This document shows positions 23,980 to 34,215 of a stretch of DNA of 64,000 nt, one piece after another. Source of the stretch: Acidobacteria bacterium SCN 69-37 (GTDB lineage Bacteria; Acidobacteriota; Vicinamibacteria; Vicinamibacterales; SCN-69-37); the NCBI GenBank assembly GCA_001724025.1, contig MEDJ01000013.1, forward strand, positions 33,125 through 97,124. Direction: 5' to 3'. The notes beneath the pieces were generated by a model, which made no database searches, was not told the origin of the DNA, and saw only the letters and a list, made by a program, of their open reading frames with translations. The position numbers and the translations under genes are program-made. Every line of letters starts with the position of its first letter. The first letter of the stretch is position 1.

Positions 23980-24443
23980 GGTGTGTCCTTTCCAGGGCCG
24001 CGCGCCTCGAGCGCGGCAACGGTCGCGCGCAGCGCGTCGAGCAGCTGCCGCTGCACACGCGGCGGCAGCGCGCCCACCACGTCCGCGAAGCCGCGGCGGC
24101 GGATCGCTTCGAGGCGATCCATCTGGCGGCGGCCGCGCCGCGAGAGCGCGACGAGCGTGCGCCGGCCATCCGCCGCGTCGGCGCGCCGCTCCACGAGTCC
24201 GCGCCGCTCGAGTTGGGAAACGAGTTGGCTGGTGGTGGCCTGCGCGCGCGACAGACGCGCCTGCAGACCCGCAATCGTCAGCGGTCCCGCGCTGGCAATC
24301 TGCTGGAGCGCCAGTGACTGCGCCATCGTCAGGTCGAGGCCGTCGAGCTGCGCGAGCCCCGGCTGCATGTGACTGAGCACACGGCGACGGAAGTCCGCCA
24401 GCGCGTCCCAGAGCAGGGTCGAGGATCGGTCCCGGCTATTCAT
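23976..24443 (-). CDS. MarR-family transcriptional regulator
   Basis: 155 aa winged-helix regulator: TMAQSLALQQIASAGPLTIA, then the recognition helix LSRAQATTSQLVSQLERRGL and the wing RRADAADGRRTLVALSRRG. MarR proteins usually repress their own and divergent genes and release DNA on binding a small phenolic or oxidant. A perfect palindrome lies directly upstream of the ATG. The gene overlaps the methyltransferase that follows. The divergent gene on the other side is broken. Confidence 0.92.
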   Translation of the reverse strand: MNSRDRSSTLLWDALADFRRRVLSHMQPGLAQLDGLDLTMAQSLALQQIASAGPLTIAGLQARLSRAQATTSQLVSQLERRGLVERRADAADGRRTLVALSRRGRRQMDRLEAIRRRGFADVVGALPPRVQRQLLDALRATVAALEARGPGKDTP

Positions 24444-24450
24444 CGCTCAA

Positions 24451-24473
24451 ACGATATATCGTGCTAACGATAC
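24451..24473. promoter_or_regulatory. MarR operator candidate
   Basis: ACGATATATCGT (24451-24462) is a perfect 12-bp palindrome 7 bp upstream of the MarR start. A partial copy, AACGATAC, follows at 24466-24473. The AT-rich island in GC-rich DNA and its position between divergent genes suggest an autoregulatory site. Confidence 0.5.
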
Positions 24474-24479
24474 AATTAC

Positions 24480-25374
24480 AACAACCATGACGTCCGCCCG
24501 GACTTCGATGCGACGTACTGGTCGGCCGTGCCGATGGCATGGTTCGCGGCGCTGGGACTGGCCGGACAGTCCGGCGGTCAGCGGCTGGTCCCGACGGTGG
24601 CCATCCCGGCGATGATCGTCTCGGTGGCGCTCGTGGCCGCCGGGTTCCGCGCCTTGAGCCAGGGCTACATGACGCGTGTGTCGACCATCGTCCGTTCGCG
24701 TCGCACGGGACGCGCGCGGCGCGGTGCCGATGGCCATGCTCGCGCTGTTCGCACTCGGGCGCGGCCTCCGATCGCCCTTCAGCGACGCGCCGGGATTTTC
24801 GACCGCACACCTGCTCCCGCACGTCCTTGGCGCGGCGGCGATCACGGCGGCCGACTTCCTGCCGTTCAGCGATCACTACAAGGCGCGCTGGATCCTGCTC
24901 ACGGTGCCGGCGTCAGGACTGCGTGGCGTCGTGCGCGGCACGATGGCGGCGCTCGGGCTGATGGGCGTGATCGTGCCGTCTCTCGTGCTCTTCGGCGCGA
25001 CGTCGGCGCTGTGGACCGTTGCCGACGCCACGGTATTCGGCGCGTACAGCGCAGCCGTGCTGGCGTTCTACATTGGTGCGTTCGCGTGGATGCAGGCCGG
25101 CCTGCCGTTCACGCGTCCACCGGATCCCACACGCGCCGCGTCGCACATGACGGCGATGATGGGCATTCTCGTGGTCGCGCTCGTCCTCGGCGCCATCCAG
25201 GCGATCTGGGTCTTTCCTCATTACGGACGTATCGCTGCGGCGACCGCAGTGCTCGCCACGGTCGCCTGGCTCGCGGGGCGCGCGTCGACTCGCGTCCTCG
25301 AGAACCGCGTGCCCGATTACCTGCGCCGGTTCACCGAGGGCCCGGCGCGCATGTTCTCGGTTGGCGATGGATGA
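24480..25374 (+). pseudogene. Broken polytopic membrane-protein gene
   Basis: Two neighbouring frames look coding. The first (about 24486-24690) reads VRPDFDATYWSAVPMAWFAA and then a hydrophobic helix, without a start codon at a plausible position; a TAA precedes it. The second (from about 24715 to the TGA at 25374) encodes LLPHVLGAAAITAADFLPFS and then five or six membrane helices. The protein looks like the C-terminal half of a permease-like membrane protein whose N-terminal part is missing and which carries a frameshift near 24690-24720. I do not recognise the family with certainty. The second part could still be translated from ATG 24676 as 232 aa. Confidence 0.5.
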
Positions 25375-25402
25375 AACGCGGAGGCACGGAGGACGCGGAG
25401 AA
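25373..25402. repeat. GCGGAGGCACGGAGG intergenic repeat, copy 1
   Basis: AAACGCGGAGGCACGGAGGA followed by CGCGGAG, starting at the stop of the broken membrane gene. An inverted, partly degenerate copy lies at about 25602-25660. Confidence 0.6.
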
Positions 25403-25601
25403 TGAAACACGGTGTGGAGGGCGTCAGACTCGTGTGAACCGTGTCGCTGAGTCACCGGGGAGCGCGACGAGCGGCCGCAACGCGGCGGGCGACCATTCCG
25501 AACGAGGCTCTCGTTTCCGGTCCCGCGTCATGCCGTCCGGCGCTCGTCGCGCGTTGGCATGCCCGCTTTCCCCGATCCGTGTCAGACATTCGCTTCCCCG
25601 C

Positions 25602-25660
25602 AGACCCTCCGCGTCGCTCCGCGCCTCCGCGTTTCTCGTCTCTCCGTGCGCTTCGCGTTT
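25602..25660. repeat. GCGGAGGCACGGAGG intergenic repeat, inverted copies
   Basis: CTCCGCGTCGCTCCGCGCCT and TCTCCGTGCGCTTCGCGTTT are two degenerate copies of the complement of the element at 25373. Together the copies flank about 200 bp without a gene, between the broken membrane gene and the HAD gene. Confidence 0.5.
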
Positions 25661-26298
25661 CACAGCCCGGCGACATCCACCACTTCCCGCACGCCCTCCA
25701 GCACACGCCACGCGCCCTCGAACCGCGAACCACGCGTGAGCCGGCTCGGCACGATGACGCAGCGCAGGCCGGCGGCGACGGCGGCAGCCAGGCCGCGCTC
25801 GGAATCCTCGATGACGACGCACGCGGCCGGATCGGCACCGGATCGGGCGACGGCGGCGAGATACGGTGCCGGATCGGGCTTCGAGGCCGTATAGTCCCCG
25901 CTCGCGAGCACGAAATCGAAGTAGCGCAGCCAGCCCGTCCGGCCGTGGATGATGTCGAAGTGATCGCGGCGCGAACTCGTCACGATGGCCAGGCGCGCCC
26001 GGCCGTGCAAGGCCTCGAGCATCTCGGCCACGCCGTCAATCGCCAGCGGCGCGCGCGCCAGCATCCGGGCGTAGAGCGCGTTGCGGCGCGCGCGCATGTC
26101 CGCGAGCGTCTCCGCCGTCCACCCCTGCGTGCGGCCGACGTGCAGCAACCCCTGGTTCTGGCGCATGAACCACTCCACGTACTCGGCGTCGGACAGCGTG
26201 AGGCCGTGCTCGGCCAGCACCGCACGGGTGGCGTCGCGGTACAGCGGCTCCGTTTCAACCAGCACGCCGTCGTTGTCGAAGAAGATCCAGGAGGCCAT
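25660..26298 (-). CDS. HAD-superfamily hydrolase (subfamily IA, phosphatase-like)
   Basis: 212 aa. HAD motif I is FFDNDGVLVETEPL (nucleophile and acid Asp), motif II TSSRRDHFD, motif III SKPDPAPY and motif IV VIEDSERGLAAA. The small alpha-helical cap between motifs I and II is of the beta-phosphoglucomutase/phosphoglycolate phosphatase type. The ATG at 26298 begins directly before motif I. It is divergent from fbp with a 67-bp gap. The substrate is likely a small sugar phosphate, but nothing specific shows this. Confidence 0.85.
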   Translation of the reverse strand: MASWIFFDNDGVLVETEPLYRDATRAVLAEHGLTLSDAEYVEWFMRQNQGLLHVGRTQGWTAETLADMRARRNALYARMLARAPLAIDGVAEMLEALHGRARLAIVTSSRRDHFDIIHGRTGWLRYFDFVLASGDYTASKPDPAPYLAAVARSGADPAACVVIEDSERGLAAAVAAGLRCVIVPSRLTRGSRFEGAWRVLEGVREVVDVAGL

Positions 26299-26365
26299 GG
26301 GGATGGTATGCTTACCGGTCAGGCGGTTGGTACCCGGGAACGTCCAGCGTCGTGGACGTCTTGTG

Positions 26366-27391
26366 ATGATTATGTCGAATTCGCCAGCTCGTCGGGCGCA
26401 TTGCCCGAACCTCACCTCGCTGCAGTCACACATCCTCAAGGAAGAGGAACAGTTCCCCACGGCCGGCGGTGATTTCACGTGGATCCTGTCGGCGCTGTCG
26501 CTGGCGGCCAAGTCCATCGCGCACAAGGTCCGCACCGCGCGCATCGAGGACGTGCTCGGCGATCAGGGCGGAGCGGCCAACGTGCACGGCGAGACGCAGC
26601 AGAAGCTCGACGTCATCGCGAACGACATCCTGATGACCTGCCTCGGCAACCGGCCGAGCGTGGCCGTGGTCGCGTCCGAGGAAGACGAACAGCCGACCAT
26701 CCTGCGGCGCGGCAACCAGGGGGGCAAGTACTGCGTCATCTTCGATCCGCTCGACGGTTCGTCGAACCTGGACGTCTGCGTGAGCGTCGGTACCATCTTC
26801 TCGATCCTCCGCAACGACCCGAACATTCCCGGCGCGGCCGAGACGCTGCAGCAACCTGGCATCAAACAGGTGGCGGCCGGCTACATCCTCTACGGTTCGT
26901 CGACGGTGTTCGTGTTGACGACCGGGACCGGCGTGTACATGTTCGTCCTCGATCCCGCCCTCGGATCGTTCGTGCGTGTCGGCGACCGGCTGCGGATCCC
27001 GGCCAGCGGCCGGAGCTACTCGGTGAACGAGGCGTATCGACACTCGTTTCCCGACGGCTTCCGGCAGTATCTCGATTGGGCCCACGCGCACGACTACTCG
27101 AGCCGCTACATCGGTTCGATGGTGTCCGACGTGCACCGCATCCTGCTGAAGGGCGGCGTGTTCCTCTATCCGCCGACGCAGAAGAACCCGGGCGGCAAGC
27201 TTCGGCTGATGTACGAAGCGAATCCGATGGCGATGATCATCGAGCAGGCCGGCGGCAAGGCCGTGATTGGCTCGACCGACAATCCCGCCGGACGCCTGGT
27301 CGAAATCGTTCCCACTGGCATCCACCAGCGCACCAGCGTCGTCCTCGGATCACCCGACGAAGTCGATCGGGTGCTGTCGCACCTGACGTAA
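26366..27391 (+). CDS. fbp: Fructose-1,6-bisphosphatase, class I
   Basis: 341 aa, matching the class I family (330-340 aa). It removes the C1 phosphate from fructose 1,6-bisphosphate in gluconeogenesis. Metal-binding motif IFDPLDGSSNLD, upstream SEEDE, and the sugar-binding YIGSMVSDVHRILLKGGVFL and NPMAMIIEQAGGKA are all present. ATG codons at 26366 and 26372 are both possible; longer upstream frames are not supported. It is followed 116 bp later by a Cof-type phosphatase. Confidence 0.95.
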   Translation: MIMSNSPARRAHCPNLTSLQSHILKEEEQFPTAGGDFTWILSALSLAAKSIAHKVRTARIEDVLGDQGGAANVHGETQQKLDVIANDILMTCLGNRPSVAVVASEEDEQPTILRRGNQGGKYCVIFDPLDGSSNLDVCVSVGTIFSILRNDPNIPGAAETLQQPGIKQVAAGYILYGSSTVFVLTTGTGVYMFVLDPALGSFVRVGDRLRIPASGRSYSVNEAYRHSFPDGFRQYLDWAHAHDYSSRYIGSMVSDVHRILLKGGVFLYPPTQKNPGGKLRLMYEANPMAMIIEQAGGKAVIGSTDNPAGRLVEIVPTGIHQRTSVVLGSPDEVDRVLSHLT

Positions 27392-27507
27392 TCGCGCGGC
27401 CGGCGGCCGCCGACCGGGCCGGCACGGGCAGGCGTCCGTGCGCGGACGCGCCGAGGGGCCGATAGAGTGAACGACGGACGCGCACACCTCGCGCCGGCTC
27501 GAGTGAG

Positions 27508-28335
27508 ATGACAGAGACCCCGCACGCTATCCGCCTCCTGCTCGCCGACGTCGACGGCACGATCCTCACCCCGGACCACACACCGACCCCGCAGACGGTC
27601 GCCGCCGTGCAGCGCCTGCGCGATGCCGACATCGCCGTCACGCTGACGACCGGACGCCCGCCGCAGGGCTTGACGTCGCTCATCCGTGCGCTCGACCTGA
27701 CGGATCCACTCGCCGCGCTGAGCGGCGGGGTCATCGTGCGGCCCGACCTGGATGTCATCATCGAGCACCGGATGGAGTTTTCCGCCGCCGAGACGGCCGT
27801 GGCCGTGCTGACCGGTGGCGCGTTCGACATCTGGGTCTACACGGCCGATCAATGGCTGGTTCGCGGCGCGCCGGGTCCGCGCGTCGATCGCGAGGCTGCG
27901 ATCGTCGGATTTCACCCGACCGTCGTCGAGAACTTCGACGCCGTGCTGTCGCGCGTGGTGAAGATCGTGGGCGTCAGCGACGATCCGCTGGCCGTGGTGC
28001 GCATGACGGCCGAGGCCCGTCGCCGGTGCGGCCGTCGCGTGCTGGTGACGAGCGAGCCGCCGTATACCGCTGTCGAGATCACCGATCCGCTCGCCAACAC
28101 CGGCGAAGTCCTGATGGCGCTGGCCGATGCGTTCGACGTGCCCGTCGAGCAGGTGGCCACGATTGGCGCCAGCGCGGTGGACGTGCCGATGTTCGAGGCG
28201 AGTGGCGTGAGCGTGGCCATGGGTCAGGCGAGCGCCGAGGTCCGGGGTGCGGCGTCGTTCGTGGCGCCGTCGAATGCGGACGACGGCTTTGCCGTGGCCG
28301 TCGAGCGGTTCGTGCTGGGCACGGGCGCCGCCTGA
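27508..28335 (+). CDS. Cof-type HAD phosphatase
   Basis: 275 aa. Motif I LLLADVDGTIL, motif II TLTTGRPP and late acidic motif IGASAVDVPMFEASG place it in the Cof (HAD-IIB) subfamily with a C2 cap (about 85-190). In the last motif the usual GDxxND is G-A-S-A-V-D, so one acidic residue seems replaced. Family members hydrolyse sugar phosphates and pyridoxal phosphate. No partner is obvious; it is on the same strand as fbp. Confidence 0.85.
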   Translation: MTETPHAIRLLLADVDGTILTPDHTPTPQTVAAVQRLRDADIAVTLTTGRPPQGLTSLIRALDLTDPLAALSGGVIVRPDLDVIIEHRMEFSAAETAVAVLTGGAFDIWVYTADQWLVRGAPGPRVDREAAIVGFHPTVVENFDAVLSRVVKIVGVSDDPLAVVRMTAEARRRCGRRVLVTSEPPYTAVEITDPLANTGEVLMALADAFDVPVEQVATIGASAVDVPMFEASGVSVAMGQASAEVRGAASFVAPSNADDGFAVAVERFVLGTGAA

Positions 28336-28476
28336 TCGCGCCTGCCGCGCGCGTCACGCCGCGCAACGTCTCCGTCTCTCTTGATCTCCCCGCCCGTCCG
28401 TGGCAGGGTGGTGCCGCACCATCACCTTGACATTGGACCCGGACGGTCGCAGGCCGCGCCGGGACGAGGAGCGGAT

Positions 28477-30108
<1,632 letters not shown>

Positions 30109-30111
30109 CCA

Positions 30112-30160
30112 CGCGCGCGGATCACGCCAGGGCCCCACGGCCTGGCGTGATCCGCGCGCG
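30112..30160. terminator. Long perfect hairpin between convergent genes
   Basis: The 20 bases 30112-30131 (beginning CGCGCGCGGATC) are perfectly complementary to 30141-30160, with a 9-nt loop. The hairpin fills the whole gap between the stops of the MocA-type gene (30108) and the methyltransferase-like gene (30161). It probably acts on both transcripts, though no T-tract is present. Confidence 0.6.
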
Positions 30161-30958
30161 TTACGGCCGCTTCGTTGCCGTCCACGTGGCGCCGGTCATC
30201 GTGTCGCCGTCGACCGTGCCCGTGTACGTCGTGCCTTCCACCGTGAACGTGATCGTCCGGCCGTCGAGTCGGCCGCCGGTCACCTCGCGCGTCCCGAGCG
30301 TCCCGCTCACGCGCTGGAACGCCTGGGCCAGCGCCAGCGTCTCGTCGCCGAGCTGCCACGTCCCCTCCACCTTCGCCGGCACGATCCAGAGCAGCGCCTC
30401 GCACCAGCTCGCGCACGCCCCCTCGACCCGGCTCTCCTGATCGGGCTCCCAGTCGGCCATCCTGAACGTGTTCGACACGATCCGCGTGCCTGGCTCGAGT
30501 TCGAGCAGGGCGGGCCGCAACCGCAGGTTGATCGATGACAGCAGGAACATCGTGATGACGTCCGCCTTGCGCAGTTCGTCGATCCGCGTGAAGAGATCCG
30601 CCTGCTCGAACGTCGCGCGATCGGACACCCCGGCCTCGCGCGCCCGTCGCTGGGCGAGCGCGACCATGTCGGGGTTGTACTCGATGCCGTGCGCACGCAG
30701 GCCGCGTCGCGCGGCCGTGATCACCGTCCGGCCATCGCCCGATCCGAGATCGATGAGGAAATCGGCCGGCGTCGCGTTCGCCAGCTCGAGCATCCGGTCT
30801 ACCAGTTCCTGCGGCGTGGGCACCCAGACCACGTCCTTGCCCGGCTGCCCCACCTTCGGCTCGAACGGCGCCACCGCAGGCGTCTGCGCGGCGGCCGCCG
30901 ACGCCACCATCCCGAACAGGCCCGCCAGCACCCACTGGCGTACGCGCATCCTCCTCAC
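30161..30958 (-). CDS. Exported class I SAM-methyltransferase-like protein (paralog 1)
   Basis: 265 aa. A signal peptide (VLAGLFGMVASAAAAQ) precedes a methyltransferase fold with motif I DFLIDLGSGDGRTVITAARR and motif II region GIEYNPDMVALAQRRAREAG. A C-terminal beta-rich extension (about 190-265, WCEALLWIVPAKVEGTWQLG) resembles a small lipocalin-like or lysozyme-inhibitor-like sandwich. The GTG at 30958 is chosen because AGGAGG lies 4 nt upstream; ATG 30949 is an alternative. A close paralog is at 56720-57514. A signal peptide on a SAM-dependent fold is unusual because SAM is cytoplasmic, so the function is open. Confidence 0.75.
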   Translation of the reverse strand: MRRMRVRQWVLAGLFGMVASAAAAQTPAVAPFEPKVGQPGKDVVWVPTPQELVDRMLELANATPADFLIDLGSGDGRTVITAARRGLRAHGIEYNPDMVALAQRRAREAGVSDRATFEQADLFTRIDELRKADVITMFLLSSINLRLRPALLELEPGTRIVSNTFRMADWEPDQESRVEGACASWCEALLWIVPAKVEGTWQLGDETLALAQAFQRVSGTLGTREVTGGRLDGRTITFTVEGTTYTGTVDGDTMTGATWTATKRP

Positions 30959-31007
30959 GTTTCCTCCTCTCTGCCGGCCGGTCACGGCCGCTCCGCCACG
31001 TGCGCGA

Positions 31008-31928
31008 TCAACGCGCGGTCTGGCGATCGACGCCGCCGGCCGGAACGGCGATCGCGGGCACGGCCAGCACCGGGCACGGTGCGTCACGCAGGACCTGCTG
31101 GGCCGTCGATCCGAGCAGCGCGCGATCGATGGCGCCGCGGCCCGACACGCCGACGACCACGATCTCGGCGTGATGCTCGCGTGCGTACTTCAGGATCTCC
31201 CGGCCGGCCCGGCCCTGCCGCACGGCCAGCGTGGCCGACTCGCCCACGCCGGCCGCGTCCGCCACACGACGCAACTGCGCCGTCGCCTCTTCCGTGAGGC
31301 TCTGGCGCAGTTGCGTGACCGGGTCGTTGCCGCGCGTCTCGCCGAACGGCCAGTCGATGACCGTCACCAGCGACAGCGCCGCCGGTGCCGCGGTCGTCAG
31401 CAGTTGGCCGTACGAGACGGCGTGCACGGACGATTCCGAAAAGTCCGTGGCACACACGACGCGGCTCGGCGTCCCCGTTCGCACGACCGCATCCTCGCGC
31501 GACGGGACGACGCACACCGGCCGCGTCGATCTGCGCACCGTCTTCTCCGCCACCGAGCCGAGCGCGAGCCGCTCGAACCCGCTGCGTCCGTGCGTCCCGA
31601 GTACGAGGAGATCGGCGTCGAACTCGTCGGCCGCCGCCAGGATGCCGGGAACCACGGCGCCCTCGCGCAGCTCCGTGGAGGCGCCCCCGCCAGTGCCCAC
31701 GGCCTTCGCGACCCACCAGCCGAGCTGTTCCTCGGCCGTGGTCCGTGCCTCGTCGAGGATGGCCCCGACGTCCACCAGCGCCGCGCCGGCCCAGCCGCGT
31801 ACGTCAATCACCTGCACGACGCGCACGGCCGCCCCGTGCTCACGTCCCAGACCGAGCGCATACATGAGCGCCCGGCGCGAAGCCTCCGACAAATCGACGG
31901 GACAGAGAATACGGGCAAGGCGCGGCAT
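31008..31928 (-). CDS. Universal stress protein, tandem UspA domains
   Basis: 306 aa made of two Usp folds. Domain 1 (about 3-145) ends in the ATP-binding motif GTHGRSGFERLALGS; domain 2 (about 155-295) ends in GVSGRGAIDRALLGS. Both keep the G-x2-G-x9-G-S nucleotide loop, so ATP binding is expected. Start ATG 31928 gives MPRLARILCPVDLSEASRRA. Upstream frames reach into a repeat-rich gap and are not supported. It is monocistronic. Confidence 0.92.
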   Translation of the reverse strand: MPRLARILCPVDLSEASRRALMYALGLGREHGAAVRVVQVIDVRGWAGAALVDVGAILDEARTTAEEQLGWWVAKAVGTGGGASTELREGAVVPGILAAADEFDADLLVLGTHGRSGFERLALGSVAEKTVRRSTRPVCVVPSREDAVVRTGTPSRVVCATDFSESSVHAVSYGQLLTTAAPAALSLVTVIDWPFGETRGNDPVTQLRQSLTEEATAQLRRVADAAGVGESATLAVRQGRAGREILKYAREHHAEIVVVGVSGRGAIDRALLGSTAQQVLRDAPCPVLAVPAIAVPAGGVDRQTAR

Positions 31929-32004
31929 CGGGCGATCATATGCCGGCTGCAGACAGCGGGCTACCGGCGGCGGGCGGGCGCCCACCGACCGCCGACGACC
32001 GGAG

Positions 32005-32026
32005 CCCTGGGGCTTCAGCCCCAGGG
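32005..32026. repeat. TTCA-core palindromic repeat
   Basis: CCCTGGGGC, TTCA, GCCCCAGGG preceded by CCGGAG. First of three copies within 126 bp in the gap between the Usp and YIP1-like genes. Confidence 0.8.
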
Positions 32027-32051
32027 GTGGACCAATGACGCAACGCCTGTC

Positions 32052-32073
32052 CCCCGAGGCTGAAGCCTCGGGG
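32052..32073. repeat. TTCA/TGAA-core palindromic repeat, opposite orientation
   Basis: CCCCGAGGC, TGAA, GCCTCGGGG followed by CTCCGAA. It lies between two copies of the other arm type. Confidence 0.8.
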
Positions 32074-32108
32074 CTCCGAAACGGATTCCCGCCGCAGGCG
32101 AACCGGAG

Positions 32109-32130
32109 CCCTGGGGCTTCAGCCCCAGGG
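32109..32130. repeat. TTCA-core palindromic repeat
   Basis: CCCTGGGGC, TTCA, GCCCCAGGG preceded by CCGGAG, the same as the copy at 32005. The YIP1-like gene starts 74 bp later. Confidence 0.8.
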
Positions 32131-32203
32131 AGGGACTCCGCAGTCCGCCGCCGACCACTGGCCATCTCCGCGATAAGATCGCCCCAACGGCAAGGAGTCC
32201 ACC

Positions 32204-32746
32204 ATGGGCATGTTCGGCTATCGCGTGATGGGAGCAGCGCTGCTCGACCGTTCGATTTACGAGGGGATCGAGGCCGACAGCCGGGCGTCCGGCCAGGCGC
32301 TGCTCGTGGTCCTGCTCTCGAGCCTGGCGGCAGGCATCGGCACGTCCGGCTGGCATGGGCCAACGCTCGGCGGCATCGTCACGATTACGGCGCTGGCGCT
32401 GGTGACCTGGGTGGCCTGGGCCACGCTGATGCTCCAGATCGGCGGGCGCCTGCTGCGCACGTCGGACACGCGGACGAGCCAGGCCGAACTGATGCGCACC
32501 ATCGGGTTCGCGGCCTCGCCGGGCCTGTTGCAGGCCTTTGCCGCCTTTCCACGCGTCACCGTCCTGGTCTTCGCCGTCTCGTGGCTCTGGATGTTCGTGG
32601 CCACGGTAGTGGCCGTCCGTCAGGCCCTGGACTTCACGAGCACGGCGCGCACGCTGGCCGTCTGCGCCGTGGCCGCCGGCCTGGCGCTGGCCGGGGCGTT
32701 CCTGATCAGCGCCCTGCTCGGTCCCGCGCTGGCGCCAGCCGGCTGA
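32204..32746 (+). CDS. YIP1-like membrane protein
   Basis: 180 aa with about five transmembrane helices (32-50, 60-80, 105-125, 125-145, 150-172). The arrangement and segments such as VTWVAWATLMLQIGGRLL and MRTIGFAASPGLLQAF resemble the bacterial YIP1 domain. An AAGGAG lies 8 nt upstream of the ATG. Function unknown; it precedes an M23 peptidase gene on the same strand. Confidence 0.75.
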   Translation: MGMFGYRVMGAALLDRSIYEGIEADSRASGQALLVVLLSSLAAGIGTSGWHGPTLGGIVTITALALVTWVAWATLMLQIGGRLLRTSDTRTSQAELMRTIGFAASPGLLQAFAAFPRVTVLVFAVSWLWMFVATVVAVRQALDFTSTARTLAVCAVAAGLALAGAFLISALLGPALAPAG

Positions 32747-32854
32747 GGGCTCGCACCTCGATCGGTGCCCTCGGCGATCGGCGACGCGACGTGCGCCCGC
32801 AGGCGAATCCGCCCCTGCCCTTGCACTGCCGGCCGGCGAGCCGTACAGTGCGGC

Positions 32855-33745
32855 ATGCGCGTGCTGCTGGCCCTGCTCCTGTTGCTGCCGGCCATGCTCG
32901 TAGCCAGCCAGCCGGCCCTCACGGTGGAGGCAGCGGCGCGGGCGGTCCAACCGGGCGAGGTCGTGCGCCTCACGATCACGACCGCTTCACCGATGACCTC
33001 GCTGACCGTGCAGGCGTTCGAGACGACCTTCGAGTCCTATCGCACGACGGACACGACCTGGCAGGCGCTCGTCGGCGTGGACCTGGACGTCGCACCGGGG
33101 CGTCATGCCGTGACGATCACCGCGACCGACGGCACCCGCACCCACATCTCCAGCCGCACGCTCGTCGTCAGCCGGAAGGCGTTCCCCACCCGGCGACTGA
33201 CAGTCGAACCAAAATATGTCGAGCCACCAGCCGCTGTCACCGCGCGGATCCTGCGCGAGGCCGAACGGCTCAATGCCATCTGGGCGGCGCGCACGCCCGA
33301 ACGGCTCTGGTCCGGCCCGTTCACCGCGCCGGTCCCCGATCGGGCCAACAGTGCCTTCGGATCGCGGAGCGTGTTCAACGGCCAGCCGCGCAGTCCGCAC
33401 GGCGGCGCAGACTTCCTGAGTCCCACCGGCCGGCCGATCGCGGCGCCCAATGCCGGACGGATCGTCCTTGCCGAGGATCTCTATTACACGGGCGGCACCG
33501 TCGTCATCGATCACGGGCTCGGGCTGGTGTCGCTGTTCGCCCACCTGTCAGCCATCGACGCCACGGTCGGCACATCGGTCGCCTCGGGCGATGTGGTCGG
33601 CCGCGTGGGCGCCACGGGCCGGGTGACGGGCCCGCACCTGCACTGGACGGTCCGGCTCGCCGGGACCCGCGTCGATCCCCTGTCGCTCGTCGACGTCAGC
33701 GGCCAGCCCGACGATGCGGTCGTGGCGACGGGTTTCCTGCCCTGA
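32855..33745 (+). CDS. M23 (LytM) family metallopeptidase, exported
   Basis: 296 aa. A signal peptide (RVLLALLLLLPAMLVASQ) leads to an Ig-like region (25-105) and a C-terminal LytM domain (about 170-285). Zinc ligands are visible in HGGADF and GPHLHW, with the substrate-loop DHGLGLVSLFAHLS. All four M23 signature elements are intact, so peptidoglycan endopeptidase activity is likely. A second M23 protein is at 61186-62565. Confidence 0.92.
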   Translation: MRVLLALLLLLPAMLVASQPALTVEAAARAVQPGEVVRLTITTASPMTSLTVQAFETTFESYRTTDTTWQALVGVDLDVAPGRHAVTITATDGTRTHISSRTLVVSRKAFPTRRLTVEPKYVEPPAAVTARILREAERLNAIWAARTPERLWSGPFTAPVPDRANSAFGSRSVFNGQPRSPHGGADFLSPTGRPIAAPNAGRIVLAEDLYYTGGTVVIDHGLGLVSLFAHLSAIDATVGTSVASGDVVGRVGATGRVTGPHLHWTVRLAGTRVDPLSLVDVSGQPDDAVVATGFLP

Positions 33746-33776
33746 GATCCGAGTGCCACACAACGGAGTGCCTGCC

Positions 33777-34199
33777 GTGAACGAATCCTCACGCCATCAG
33801 ACTCTCGGCCACGCCATGGCCGCCGCGCGCCTGCGGGCCTGGCGCACGGCGCTGCTCGCCCTGCACAAGACGCTCGTCGACAACGAACTGGCGCGTTACG
33901 CCGCCGCGCACGGCCCCGTCGGCGGGCCGCACCACGCGCTGAAGCTCCTCAGTGACGATCCGTGGTTCCAGTGGCTGCGGCCGATGCTCGTGCTGGTCGT
34001 GCAGATCGACGAGCGGCTGGCCGACGACCGATCGATCACCGAGGCCGAGGTCCAGGCGTTCCGTCAGGAGACGCGCCAGCTTCTGCAGTCGTCGGCCGAG
34101 ACACCGACCGGTCGCGAATATCAGCGGTCGCTGCAGGATCTGCCCGCGGCCGTGGTGCAGCACGGCAAGCTGCTCGAGTTGCTGAAGTCGGAGTCCTGA
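33777..34199 (+). CDS. Conserved-looking hypothetical protein, all-helical
   Basis: 140 aa starting MNESSRHQTLGHAMAAARLR. The start is GTG 33777 with GGAG 9 nt upstream. It is largely amphipathic helix with aromatic DPWFQWLRPMLVLVVQIDER in the middle and no signal peptide. I do not recognise a family. It follows the M23 gene by 31 bp and is convergent with the HD-GYP regulator. Confidence 0.7.
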   Translation: MNESSRHQTLGHAMAAARLRAWRTALLALHKTLVDNELARYAAAHGPVGGPHHALKLLSDDPWFQWLRPMLVLVVQIDERLADDRSITEAEVQAFRQETRQLLQSSAETPTGREYQRSLQDLPAAVVQHGKLLELLKSES

Positions 34200-34215
34200 C
34201 GACCGCCGCGCGTGG

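Noticed and set aside
32005..32130. CRISPR-like repeat array
   Set aside because: The three copies are palindromes in alternating orientation with unequal short spacing and occur singly elsewhere; they are REP-like elements.
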